Below are positions 34,291 to 45,693 of a stretch of DNA of 64,000 nucleotides, one piece after another; position 1 is the stretch's first letter, and every line of letters starts with the position of its first letter. The translations under genes and the position numbers were made by a program. The stretch covers positions 1,302,001 to 1,366,000 of the forward strand of contig CM074702.1 of NCBI GenBank assembly GCA_037367355.1, read 5' to 3'. Source of the stretch: Neoscytalidium dimidiatum. Lineage: Eukaryota; Ascomycota; Dothideomycetes; Botryosphaeriales; Botryosphaeriaceae. The notes below the pieces were generated by a model, which worked only from the letters and a program-made list of their open reading frames with translations, was not told where the DNA came from and did no database searches.

Positions 34291-34669
34291 AACGGCTCCG
34301 CCAGCTCGATCATGGCATATCAGAGAGTATATGGATGTACGCACACAGCCCCTTACCCAGAAGGACGAGGCAATCTCTTCAGCCTAGCGCCCGTACTCTA
34401 TCGTTTCCTGGGGCGCATCATGCAGATTTGTACTTCATACCCAGTGCCTTCACATGCAAGAAGGCTGAGCAGTTCACACCTAGACCTTTGGATTTCCGGC
34501 AGCTTGGCTTACACAACCTGTTGCTGTTCATCCGCAGGGTATCAATATCCAACGGCTCACCATACCTGCAACAATTTTCCAATCCTCTGACCCACTCTGT
34601 GTACAATAATGGGGCAAAGCCCATCCTTATTACCATTCAGGCTGAACCCTTTCAAGCCAACAAGACCAG

Positions 34670-36595
34670 ATCCGAGATCAAGTGCGCCCATCTAGAAAAG
34701 CAACATTCTGTCACAAAGTCATTACCGCCACCGAGACCTTCCGAGGATTTCATGCTTGCTGAAGGAAGGGACCCGTCCGTATTCCGAGCGGATAGTGCAA
34801 TCGATGAACTTGTCACTGGACTCTACCAGATCATGAGACATGCGGACGATATTAACAAACAAATTATCATATTCGAAGGCCTCCGTCGCTTATGGCAGCA
34901 GAACAACCGAGACCAGTTCTATCGAAGCCAGGACTGGTTTTGCAACGATACGCTCTTTCATGAGGACTTTTTGAAAATAATCTCGATTCTCGTTTTTGCT
35001 CGGTTTCAGAGATGGGAACAGTTCAGGCGGATATTCCTCAATTTTTTATTACCGTCGAGATATTGACCTTCCTTTTAGATGCGAATACCTCATGAAAGAC
35101 AAATTTCTCGGCCCAGGAGACGACGCTGCATTCTACCATAATCAGTGGATCTTCTGCTCCCTCGTGATTAAGGAAAGCAGATCAATGTACTGCCTCGAGT
35201 GCTTCCAGAAACAGCGTCGTTTACCTTTCCTCGCCGAACCTGAGGAGTTCGGTGAAGGCACGACTTCTCAGGTATTTTGTGGTAAAAGTAGCTGCAGGCC
35301 ATTTTGAATACTCGGAACACGGTGGAATGATTAGCAAGAAGATATGAAACATTCCTCACATAGACATGCATGAAGAGAATGAGAATGAAGGTTTACAAAT
35401 CATTCAGGAAAAGAAGCTTGCCCTGAAACGTTAGCAGAAAAGGGAGGTGGGGAATGACGAATTCAAAAATCTTGCCACACTCCGCAAGAATATAAGCCAG
35501 CATAATCGTATCATGGTCAATATTGCAACAATTGTTTCTACCGATTTTTACGACATCCTATACGACGTGGCAGCCTACGATCCCGAGCATCTCTTCTGAG
35601 CGGAGGACCCGACGAAGACTCCTCGGCGTGATTCAGCTGACCAAGGTCATAACGAATCTGACGACTGGAAGCCAGCAGACTCCATCAGAGGGAGCTCTCA
35701 TCTCGCAAACGCGCTGGACTTTTTGCGTTCCAAATTGGACGATGACAACGGAGAACTTGTTTGCACACACGCCGATCTCAAGTCCGAAAACGTTTTGGTT
35801 TTCTTCTCGCCAAACGAGGAAAGACATTCAGTCGGACAATGGAAAATAGCCGATTTTGGTATATCAGGCGTCAAATACAAGAAAGTCTGTGGAATTTGTT
35901 CCAATGAGATCCATCCACAGTTAGAGGCTCTCCTCAATGTCAGCTCAACACACGTACATGTAGCAAGCCTTTCCAAGACCAAAGCACATCGCAATCGAGG
36001 ATGTTATATTGCACCTGAGGTGAAAGAGCTCGGTGCCGATCAATTGGACGCAAGAAAAGGGGATATGTGGTCATTTGGCTGTATCTTCAGCGAAGTCCTC
36101 ACGTATGCGATCAAGCCAGAGCTCGTACAACAATCTCGAATCATTTGCACAGAGGGACACAAAGATATGCGTTTCTATGATGAATCTACCAGAAGGGTCG
36201 AGGATAAGATCGTTCTATGGCTGGCCTCCCTCTCGGCGCAATACCCAAACAGCCAAGAAGGTCGAAAATGGATTGACGAGTCTGTAAAGATCGTTGAAAG
36301 CATCCTTTGCGGAAAAGATCCCCAGGCTCGGCCGAAGGGCAGAGATATTCACAACAGTCTCAAGCGCGTATCCTCGACCATGATTCCTCAACTGTTTCAG
36401 ATAAGTGAGGAAGTTCGGTATGGGCTCGGTGACAGGGTGACCATCGATGCTCTGTCTGATAATGGGCCGGAATTCTCTGAAATCAAGGTGTTCGAGGTAG
36501 ATTCTAGTCATTCAGATTCCTCGATCATCTCGCACGGCCTTTCGGAGAGTCCAGCAAACAGCCCGCCCGTAAGTCCAACATCCGTTGGTATTTAA
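34670..36595 (+). pseudogene. Decayed Ser/Thr protein kinase gene
   Basis: The N-terminal part (34670-35045) reads PPPRPSEDFMLAEGRDPSVF then INKQIIIFEGLRRLWQQNN. A +1 change at a six-T run (about 35043) moves to DLPFRCEYLMKDKFLGPGDD and the Gly-loop region EEFGEGTTSQVF. A second change at a four-T run (about 35277) moves to VAAGHFEYSEHGG. From there one frame continues to 36595, interrupted by TGA at 35345, TAG at 35432 and TGA at 35597. It then holds intact C-lobe motifs: HADLKSENVL (catalytic loop, HAD for HRD), ADFGIS, IAPEV and GDMWSFGCIFSEVLT. At least five lesions mean no full kinase can be made, although the last 290 codons are open. The upstream boundary is uncertain. Confidence 0.75.
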
Positions 36596-36610
36596 CCATG
36601 GCTTTACTCC

Positions 36611-37157
36611 ATGATGGATACAGAATTAAGCCGCATGTATGGGTCCTTGGTCGGAACAGAGCTGGAACCGGCCCCAAGATTGAGACCAATACCTCAATCG
36701 AGATCACGAGCTGTGCGGAATGCTGAAGTCCATCTTTCGACAGGAATCGTATATGGTATACGGAATTGGTTCCTTACCGAAATGAGTACCACATACTGGG
36801 TCCGGGGAATTCCTGCCCATAAGATGGGATGCCAGACAATGTGGTGTGAAGACCGCCCGTCAACTGGAAGACGCAATTTTTGAGCGCGGCCCGAGCGAAA
36901 ACCTGGTGGCGGCCTACCATGTGGATTTTTCAGCAAACCGCTCGGGGTCTGGGCTTGAGATGGCCAAGTCAGTTCTCAGGCAGTTGGACTCAGGCTCTCA
37001 GGATAGCGCTGCTTTCAGCTTTCAGAATACCATCAGTAGACTGGAAAGATTCTTCAGAAATATTTCGAAGCCTGTCTTTGGGATATTTTTTGGACTGGAT
37101 CCAGACGGCTCGGACTCTGCTACGCAGTCCGTGCTTGAGGCGCTCTTCACGGCGTAG
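36611..37157 (+). pseudogene. Decayed gene of unrecognised family downstream of the kinase relic
   Basis: The first frame reads MMDTELSRMYGSLVGTELEP and continues to about 36883 (CQTMWCEDRPSTGR). A one-base shift then gives RQLEDAIFERGPSENLVAAY, RSGSGLEMAKSVLRQLDSGS and VFGIFFGLDPDGSDSATQ, ending at 37157. The second piece looks soluble and mixed alpha/beta. The two pieces read as a single former protein broken by one frameshift. It begins 16 bp after the kinase stop, so it could be the next gene or a lost 3' extension of the kinase. Function unknown. Confidence 0.45.
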
Positions 37158-38190
37158 ACAACCTGTAACCTAAAACTAATTTTCTTTATAGAACAGAGTA
37201 GCGACATCCTCGAAAACTACGTTAGGAGATCTGAAATGTATGATACGACCCATTGTGAGCGATGTGAGGTACCACTCTCTAAGCTCTTGGACATCACCTA
37301 AGCACGATTCCACTTCTATAGATATATTTACTCTTTTAGTCATGTTACTTCTCAAAAAAGGGCGCGGGGAGGTGTTTGATGTAACCAATCCTTTCAGATT
37401 CTGTTCGGTCTCTAAATCATTTGTTTAGTAGATTGTCTTAAAGCTTACAAACATATTTGGCCATTCGTTTCTGTCCGGCAATACACAGCATTCACAAGTA
37501 GACTAGAATGAATCGCATGAGCTTTGTTACATTTTGTTTGCGAATAGGCCAAAAAAGAGGAGCTCCTTCTTAGCCACCGTCTCTCTGGCAAAGTTCTGAC
37601 GAGACTGAAGTAATCCTATACGTATGCCAGAAGTGACATCATGGAACATCCTCGAGTTCGCTTCTGTTCATATATACAAACTTATGTCCCAATTTGGACC
37701 TTAGACTCTTATCCGACTGGTCATGGATTCCACCCAGGCCGTACGTCATTTGAGTTCTGGTCATCCGGCTTGCTTCCAATTCAATCTGCTCAATGTCTTC
37801 TTCGATAAAAGCAAAGCTCCATGCGACGAACAGTAATAGGATCTCGGCCAGAGAATTGCTGGGAACTTGTACTAAAATACCGATTCTCATGTCGCTTACT
37901 GCAACCGGACAAACTCCGTCCGCACACTGCAAAGCCTCTGCTCTGACTAAGTCGGCTATCTCTAAGACATACCATCTGCGGATCGGATTCAACAGGAACT
38001 CACTTGTTCTGCCCAACGTCGCAATGATTAGTGCCAAAGATTCCTTTCATCGTCTTGCCATAGCCAATTAGTTTGATCTATTCCAAAGGTTCTTTAGAAT
38101 CGATTCTCTGGCTACATGCCATCATGAAAACGTATATTTGACCCATCTGTGAAGCCTTGATGTTACCATATTAATTACCTCTGCCTGACG
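37158..38190. other. AT-richer stretch with one unrecognised frame
   Basis: Contains a minus-strand open frame at 37639-38037 (132 codons, including SFAFIEEDIEQIELEASRM and LRSKLGHKFVYMN) that has protein-like composition but no domain I recognise. It may be another remnant of the island. The rest shows nothing. Confidence 0.35.
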
Positions 38191-39252
38191 TCAAATTTCA
38201 ACTAGGACCTTCCCACGACACCTTCCCGAATTCAATCTCTCCAAGGCTTCCTTCACCTGCTCAAACGAGAACGTGCTATCCACGACAACCTTCTCCTTTT
38301 CTAACTCTAGAATCTCCTCTAAATAGTCCTTTCTCAGCTCTAAATTGACGCAGTCATATACCTCATTCCTCAGGCCCAACCTCCCCAATAGCATCCTCAG
38401 CACCATTTGTGGATTCCACAAATACGTCAAAGCACCCCCGACCGCGGCTCTACTCGTCTTATCCCCCACAATCGTAACATACCTCCTCGCAACCCCCACA
38501 CACTCCGTCCCGCCTACGCAATCAATAATCGCATCTGGCTTCTCCCTCTCCACCTTCTCCCTCACCCCGCCCTCGGTGTAATCGATGACCGCATCCGCCC
38601 CCATCCCCCTTACGAACTCGGCATTCTTCGCACTACACGTGCTCACGACCCTCCACCCCCTCTTCTTCGCCAGATACACCGCATACATGCCCGTCGCCGA
38701 GCTGCCCCCCAACACGACGACCGTCCCGCCCTCCCGCACGTACCACTCCACGCGCGCGACGCACGTCCTCGCCGTCAGCCACACCAACGGCAGCGCCGCG
38801 GCCTCGCGCCACGCCCACCCGTCCTTCTTTCGCGCGACGACCGCGCTCCCGCCCTCCCGCGTATCCACCGTCACGACCTCCTGCAGCGTGCCGCCGCCCC
38901 CGCCGGGCGCGAAGCGGATCCCGAAGACCTCGTCGCCCTCCCTGAAGCCGCTCTCCCTCCCCGCCGCGATGACGCTGCCGGCGAAGTCGGCGCCGAACGT
39001 CTTGGGCACGGACGACAGGTAGGGCAGCGACCAGACGAGCGGCAGGTTCATGAGCTGGATGTCGACCGGGTTGAGCGCCGCGGCTCGCACGCGCACGAGG
39101 AGCTGCGTCGGGGTCAGGGGCGTGGAGGCGGATGGCGCGGGTAGGCTGGCTTGCTGCACGCACGCCGGGTACCCGCCCGTCGTGTAGGTCCAGGCGCGGA
39201 TAGTTGGGTTTTTGGGGTCCGCTGTGGTGGTGGAGGATGAGGAGGATGCCAT
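38191..39252 (-). CDS. Medium-chain dehydrogenase/reductase, quinone-oxidoreductase type, 353 aa
   Basis: NAD(P)H-dependent MDR enzyme, single exon. The N-terminal GroES-like domain has LNPVDIQLMN (NPxD block) and FGADFAGSVIAAG. The Rossmann domain has VVVLGGSSATGMYAVYLAKK (nucleotide loop GGSSATG) and then STCSAKNAEFVRGMGADAVIDY. The C-terminus has TFSFEQVKEALERLNSGRCRGKVLVEI. The Cys/His ligands of zinc ADHs are not evident, so it fits the zinc-free QOR/RTN4IP1-like branch. It ends a few dozen bases from the AT-rich island and is strikingly GC-rich in comparison. Substrate unknown. Confidence 0.88.
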   Translation of the reverse strand: MASSSSSTTTADPKNPTIRAWTYTTGGYPACVQQASLPAPSASTPLTPTQLLVRVRAAALNPVDIQLMNLPLVWSLPYLSSVPKTFGADFAGSVIAAGRESGFREGDEVFGIRFAPGGGGGTLQEVVTVDTREGGSAVVARKKDGWAWREAAALPLVWLTARTCVARVEWYVREGGTVVVLGGSSATGMYAVYLAKKRGWRVVSTCSAKNAEFVRGMGADAVIDYTEGGVREKVEREKPDAIIDCVGGTECVGVARRYVTIVGDKTSRAAVGGALTYLWNPQMVLRMLLGRLGLRNEVYDCVNLELRKDYLEEILELEKEKVVVDSTFSFEQVKEALERLNSGRCRGKVLVEI

Positions 39253-40033
39253 TTTGTTTTCTTAAAAAAAAAGTGTTTTTGTTTTCCGATTGTGAATTAA
39301 GCTTCTAGTGTTGCAGTTGTTGTAGTTTTCCTATGTTTCGGTTACTGGTTTATTTTTTTCCCTCCCTCTTTGGTGTTTGATACTCGGCGTGATGTTTTGT
39401 TGAACGCTGGCAGGCAATGATGTACCAACCGACGGAAAAGAATGGAATCGAACGGTACCTTTCTGGAAGCTTATCATAGGCACCCGGGGGTTTATCAGCC
39501 CTGCGCCTCTCGGTATCGACCGGATGCACAGACGTCATACTCCGCACACCAATGGCGGGGTTGCGGGTTGACACATTAGGCAATCCGTCGCGCGAGGTCT
39601 AGACTAAGTTTGGAATGCTTCGCATTACCAACCTTCAAATTATGTCTAAGTAGACTCCCTCAACTAGAGGGAGGGGATTCTTTGCGTGCTTGAAGGGCAA
39701 AGCACATGCATCGATCACGGAAGGGTCGTCTGAACACCAGTTCTTGTATGTACAGCTTTGAGCTTCAATTGAAAAATCCAGCGAGGCCGCGGCTGCTCCC
39801 GGCTATGTACATGTACGGTCCGTAGGCACAAGACTGAAGTTTGCTTTGTCTTGCGCCGTTCAACGAAGAGCGTCGATCTCGAAACATCGAGCAGGCGACT
39901 GCTGGCGCCTCTATATGCAGTACCACCGAAGAATTATTACTAAACGCGGATGTCGGCGCCGACAAGGGGACTAAACGCCCGAGAATGCAATTCAAACGGT
40001 ACAAGTCCATGACAGGGGGTAAGACCGACGAGC
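39253..40033. other. Intergenic between MDR and HMG-CoA reductase
   Basis: Upstream of the MDR gene and downstream of HMGR. Short frames only; no recognised feature. Confidence 0.5.
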
Positions 40034-43000
40034 TTAGCGGCGACCACCGACCTTATCCTTGATGCTGGTCATGGCCAGAGAAGTCGGGGTCTGCACGCCA
40101 ACAGGTGCCGGAGTAGAAGAACGAGAAGGAGCTTGGCTACGGTTGTGGCTCATGTGAGCCTGAACCAGGTGACCCGCCGCAAGAGCACTGCACAAACTAA
40201 GCTCACCGGCAAGGACCGCAGCGGCAATGACGCGGGCAAGTTGGCGCGCATTATCGCCAGGGCTTGTCGGATGGGCCCCCCTCACACCAAGGAGATCAAG
40301 CATAGCGCTCTGAGGCTCTAGGATAGTTCCGCCACCGATTGTACCGACCTCGATCGAAGGCATGGAAACAGAAATGTGGAGGTTACCGTTCATGCTAGAG
40401 TACAGGATTAACATAAACTTCCTGGCAAAATAGATCGTGTGGGACTTACTTCTTCATGACGGTGATACAGTTGCTACTCTCCACATTTTGAGCCGGGTCC
40501 TGACCAGTAGCCAGGAAAATGGCGGTGACAATGTTGGCGGCGTGCGCGTTGTAACCACCGATACTACCAGCCATAGCCGAGCCGATCAAGTTCTTGCTGA
40601 TGTTGAGCTCAACTAGTGCGTCGACGTTGCTCTTCAAAACGCTCTTCACAACGGCACCAGGGATGATTGCCTCCGCCACAACACTCTTACCACGCCCATC
40701 AACCCAGTTGATCGCAGCGGGCTTCTTGTCTGTACAGAAGTTCCCGGATACGGAAATGATAGCCATGTCATCAAATCCAGCCTCATTCTTCATAACGCTC
40801 AAAGCGTGCTCAACACCCTTGGAGATCATGTTCATACCCATAGCGTCACCGGTCGTGGTCTTGAATCGAATGTACAGATAGGTGCCAGCCAGCGCCGTTT
40901 TCAGGGTTTGCAGACGCGCAAAGCGGCTGGTGGAGTTGAAGGCGTTTTTCATCGTCTTCTGACCTTCGTCAGAGTCAATCCAGACCTTAGCCTCACCAGC
41001 TCTCGCCAAAGTCTCGAAACCAACGCAAGGTCCACGAGTCATGCCATCTCCGGTAAGGACAGTGACAGCACCGCCACCGGCATTGATAGCCTTGCATCCT
41101 CTGCTCGTGCTCGCTACCAAGACTCCCTCAGTGGTGGCCATAGGAAGGAAGTAATTCTGACCATCGATATTGAGGGGACCGGCGACACCGAGAGGTAGGG
41201 GCAGATAGCCGATGACGTTTTCGCAGCAAGCACCGTGAACAAGATCATAGTTGTAGTTCTCGTAGGGTAGCTTAGACTTCTCGAGGAGGAACGAGGTTTG
41301 GCGGGTGGCGTGAGTGCGGGAAACGACGGCCCTGCGAATCTTCACAGCGCGGACCTTGTTTTCCAGAGTCTTCTCCAAAGCGTATCCGGGAATTTTGCCA
41401 AGGAGAGCTAGTTCAATCAGTTCCTCGTCAGTCATCGAGGGTGCCTTCTTTTCCTTCAATAGGGCCTCCAACTCATGCAGCGGGCGCTTCGGGCCAGAGG
41501 GATCGGCTTGATGGGCGGTAGGCTTCATCTCAAGCCCATCGTCCGAGTCATCATCCTTCCTGACGGAAGCCGGCGGGTGGGCAGGAGTGAGAGGCCTCAG
41601 CGGAGCACCTGAGTCAACGAGCCGGACGTTGCTTGGCGCTTTGTCCATGACCTCGTAATCCTCCGGTGGCTTGATGTTGCTGGGCTGGGTGTGATCTTTG
41701 ATGGACCAGCGTGCGGCATTGAAGAGGTAACCATTGAAAGCCAAGCTGAGAGCCAGTGCAACAATGATCCATTTGCTGAGGACAGGATCCTCGAGACTCT
41801 TCAGCACACCCTCAACCACACGGCCACCCATTCCATCCATTAGTTGATCCTTGTAATCGCCGCCGAATAGACCTGATACAGGCTCAGGGATAGCATAATG
41901 GACAGAAGGATATTCAAGCTCATACTTGATCGGAGTAAGGACGGTGACCAGGGCGGCAGTGTTCTTGGACTTGGCCGAAGCTAGAATTGTATCCAGAGCA
42001 TTGCCCGCAACCTTGAAAGGATCCATAGCGGCAGGATTGACCATGCTCGTAAGGCCGGATGATGCGGTCGAGCTGTAGTATCCGCTGCGGAAGGGGATGG
42101 TGCAAAGGTTCAGAATGTTGACGACAATGAATCCTGTGACCATAAGAACTTTGAAGCGAGGAACGCTCGTCTCCTTCATCTTCTTGCCGAAGCCTGGAAT
42201 ATCAGAGGCTGAGACGCTACCCTCCTCAGCACCAGAAGAATTCAGCGAGGGCCAGTCATTGTTCGTGGCGACGTTCTCGGCCACAGTGCGGCTCACACCA
42301 TCGTCCTCAAGAGCCTTACGGAGAGCGACGTGACGCTTGATGCGGTTGATTTCAAGCTTGATAGTGAGGATTGCGGTGTAGAAAGTAAGGAGCAGGAGAG
42401 AGTCGAAGAAGAGAATCCAAGCGGCGAGGAAGCAGAATTGTCGCAGGCCACCCTGAACACCGGAGAAAGCACCGGCTACAAGTATCAAGATTTCGACGAA
42501 GTAGTCGCGCACGATTTCAAAGCCCTTCTCCTTGACCGCCGTCTGAACAGCGTATTGGATGGTCAAAGGCGTATTGTCACCATTGGCAGAGTGACGTCGG
42601 CGCGCATCTAGAGAGGCAGAAAGGACGGCCTTGGTAAGGACAATCGGTTTCTCAAAGCCAATAGTAACGACCAAGAATGGAAGGCCTTCGGAAAGCAGGA
42701 CCATGTTAATTGGAACTCCGAGTTTGGTGGTAACCGTCAGTCCGAACAAGAATGCAAAAACGGACTGGAAAAGAACGGTTGCAGCCAGCCAGAAATTGGA
42801 GCCAAGGCGCCTCATGGAAAGGAAGAGCGAGACAAAGGTCAAGTGCATGGACAGGTAGCCAAGAGCCATGATGACGATGTCAAGAGTCTCAGCGTTCTAC
42901 AAAAAGGTCAGAAAATGCAGTGTAACCTTGCGGAATCGCACAAACCTTCAGAAGGTCGAGGAAAGAAGTCCAAGATTCAGAGACCCACTGGCGCAGATCG

Positions 43001-43713
43001 CGGGTGCTCCCGTTAGCATTCTTGACAGCCTTCATGATCCACTTCTTCTCCTCAACCTTGCCATCGTCCGTCTGCTGGGCCTCAGAAGCGCCAGCGGGAG
43101 CCGGAAGCTCCTGCATGGCGGCCAAAAATTCGGAAGCCTCATCATAGGGTATGGAGAAAGCCAGAGAGGTGTCGTGTGAGATTTGCGAGAAGGCGGAGGA
43201 CGAGCTAGGAAGCAATTCGGCGGAGGAGTTACGCGGGATGGGGACGGCATTGCCCAGGGGAGCGGTCTGAGGGGCATTGGCAGGCGTGGACTCGGGGAAA
43301 AGGAGAGTCAGAAGGGCGAGCTTCTCGTAGGTCTGTAGCTGGTTGTTAGCGTGCGCCGAACCCTGGCTGGGAACAGATTCGCTCACGTCGTCGACGGCCA
43401 CATCATTGCGATCTTCGTCCGCCTGCCACTTCCATTCAGTCTCAGGCCCAACCCTCAGAGTCTTGCTTCCAGCCAACAGCGTGTTGAAATCGGCCCTGCC
43501 GAGGGAGGTTCCAGCGCCAGAGCCACTGAACAGGCTGCTCTCGATGACGCTCAGGTAGGTGGTGCTGGCAAGCAGCGCAGTGAAGACAATGGTATGGATA
43601 GGGTGCGTGCATGCGCGGCGGCACACGGCCTGGAGGAGGGGCGAGACCTGGCGGTCATACCAGGTTGGGCGCGTCCTCGAGGACTCGCTGGCGCCGAAGA
43701 GGCGCGACAGCAT
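40034..43713 (-). CDS. HMG-CoA reductase, 1191 aa
   Basis: Rate-limiting step of the mevalonate/ergosterol pathway (HMG-CoA to mevalonate) in the ER membrane. Exons 42946-43713, 40450-42896 and 40034-40394 join in frame. The N-terminal region ([20 protein letters not shown]) has TM1. The sterol-sensing domain follows intron 1 ([20 protein letters not shown] onward). A charged linker (about residues 650-730) leads to the catalytic domain with [17 protein letters not shown] and [15 protein letters not shown] (catalytic Glu), [16 protein letters not shown] (catalytic Asp and NADPH contact), DKKPAAINW (catalytic Lys), GTIGGGT, and a final His in HMSHNRSQA. The Ser just after that His matches the AMPK-type regulatory site of other HMGRs. 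Confidence 0.97.
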
Positions 43714-44855
43714 GGTGTTGTTTGTTGAGCGGTGTAGCTTCGGCGCAAACAGCCGGCAGTGGGGACGCGGGTAGGCTTGCAGCGAGCAGACGAAGCTTGA
43801 GACCGCTCAGCTCTTGGGAAGAGTGCGCGGAGCGAGGGTTGAGGAGGGGTTGCGCGCGGCGGGAGGATTGGTGTTGAACGGCAAGGAAAAAAAAAGAAAA
43901 AGAAGAGACGCGGGCGCTCGGTTTTGGGCGATGCGCTGTTCAAGCGATGGCGGAGATGCGGGTCAAGGTGATAAGCACGGCACACGGGGCAGGTCGCGGC
44001 ATCTGGATGCGCTTGGATGGAAATTGCGAGGTGTGGGTTCGGCGTAGCTTTTGGCGGTAGGGGGCTGCAATAATTATTATTCGCCATAAACCGCCCATTG
44101 GCCGCGTGCCCACACCGCTGCGGCCTGCCCGGTGTGCAGGGTAGCTAGCAGCTCAGGAACGCGCAATGACTGTGCCGTGCAGTCGTCCATCGACCACCCT
44201 TGAGCGCTGCAACGCTGTGCCATGCCCAACAGCCCCAGCCTTGTGCTCCGCGACAAAGGCTGCCGTCATCTGGGGGCGGCGGCTATCTGCTATTGTGCTC
44301 ATCGCGCCGGGCCATGCACACGCCGCCACGCGGCCGCAACCACAGGAACGCCGCCGGCCCAGCAAAAAAGCCCCCGCGCCCAGCGACCAGCGACCAGCGA
44401 CCGGCGGCCAGTGCCTGGGTCGGAGCTGTCAGCCACAACGCCACACTTTACGCTTTTTTCTTGCTGAGCCCGATGCGTCGCGCTCCTGTGAGGCAGTGAT
44501 CGGCGGCTTGCATCTTCGCCGTTAACAGGTGCCTGTGTGCCTACGCCCACGCCCTGCCCTCTGCTCGGCGTCTGCCCATCCAGAAGAGCTGACCGGTGCG
44601 GGTACCTCATCTCAACAAGCAAGCACGTTGGACATAATGCGCAAAGGACTCCAAATTCCAGTTCTATGTACCACTGTGCTCCACGAACCCTTGTATCGTC
44701 TAGGCATTCCGGCAAATTCTCATACGATATCCGAGATCGGCAAAGCTGTGTCGCTGCAGCCCCATCTGGGAAGCTGCCAGCCAAGTCGCATCTCGGACAC
44801 CGAGACGGTCTATTTCTATCTGCTGCCACAGCTCCGAGCCCAGCCTCTCTAACCC
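43714..44855. other. Intergenic, GC-rich, no gene recognised
   Basis: Promoter region of HMGR and 3' flank of the Gig1-like gene. Overlapping frames on both strands near 44153-44829 have no domain. Confidence 0.5.
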
Positions 44856-45693
44856 TTACACCTCGGGTGCTTTCTTGGACAGCGGTACGTCACCGTTGGT
44901 GATCTCCTCGACGAAGGCCAGGTCCGGGTCGTACAACATGACATGGAAGTGTTCTACGGCGTGCACCGACTTGAGGCTTTTCCAATTCTTGAACCAGATG
45001 ACCTTGCAGCGCGTCAGCAAAGCCACAACCGCTACGTACTGGCACTGCAACCCACCTGCTCGGCTTTGACTCGCGAGCGAAACGTCTTCTCGACAAAGTC
45101 GTCGATCATCTGCCGCGCTTCCGGTGTCAGGTCGTCCGTGGCCGGGTCATCCTCGAGCTCGAATTTTGTCCACACGACAAGGTGGACGATACGCTCGTCG
45201 ACGCCATAGGGCCAGTCGTTGTGCAGGATCTTGATGTCGTCTTGGCATTGCAGGCTTCGTCAGCTTGAGGGCTGAGTCTAGGCAGACAACAACACCAACC
45301 GGGATTCGTGAAAGGACGGCCTCTAGGCGTCAGATCGTCCCATTTCAGCCGCTCTTTCAGCACAAAATCCATAATGGACCCATAGTTGCGGACCAGCTCC
45401 CATGTATAGTGCCGATAACGACGCAGCTCGCTCGGCTTCCTCACGAACTTGTCGATGCGATTTGTCTCTGCCGCCCTAAGCCATCAGATGCCCAACGCCT
45501 GCGCAGTGCGGCAGCTATACTCACTAATGATATCCTTGACCTCCTCCCAGTTGTAGGGGCGGTACTCAGAGTCGGGGGTGCCAATGATGCGACGGTCCTT
45601 CTCCCCGCATTCCTTGAGGAAGTCGGGGCACTCGTCGGTACGCAGATCTTCGGGCACGTTCACCTGCCACCAAGGCAGCGTGGTCGAAGGCAT
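44856..45693 (-). CDS. N-acetylglucosamine-induced protein 1 family (Gig1, DUF3605), 226 aa
   Basis: The family is named for Candida Gig1, induced by GlcNAc; its biochemical role is not settled. Exons 45521-45693, 45300-45475, 45056-45240 and 44856-45002 join in frame. Family features: [20 protein letters not shown] at the N-terminus (Trp/Glu around the first helix), [42 protein letters not shown], and the C-terminal [21 protein letters not shown] chose the start at 45693; an in-frame upstream Met at 45756 would add 21 residues outside the conserved region. The first intron donor (GTATAG) is weaker than a nearby GTGAGT, but only it keeps the frame. Confidence 0.87.

Noticed and set aside
38407..39163. 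Frames opposite and alternate to the MDR gene
   Set aside because: Arg/His/Pro-rich shadows of a GC-rich single-exon gene.
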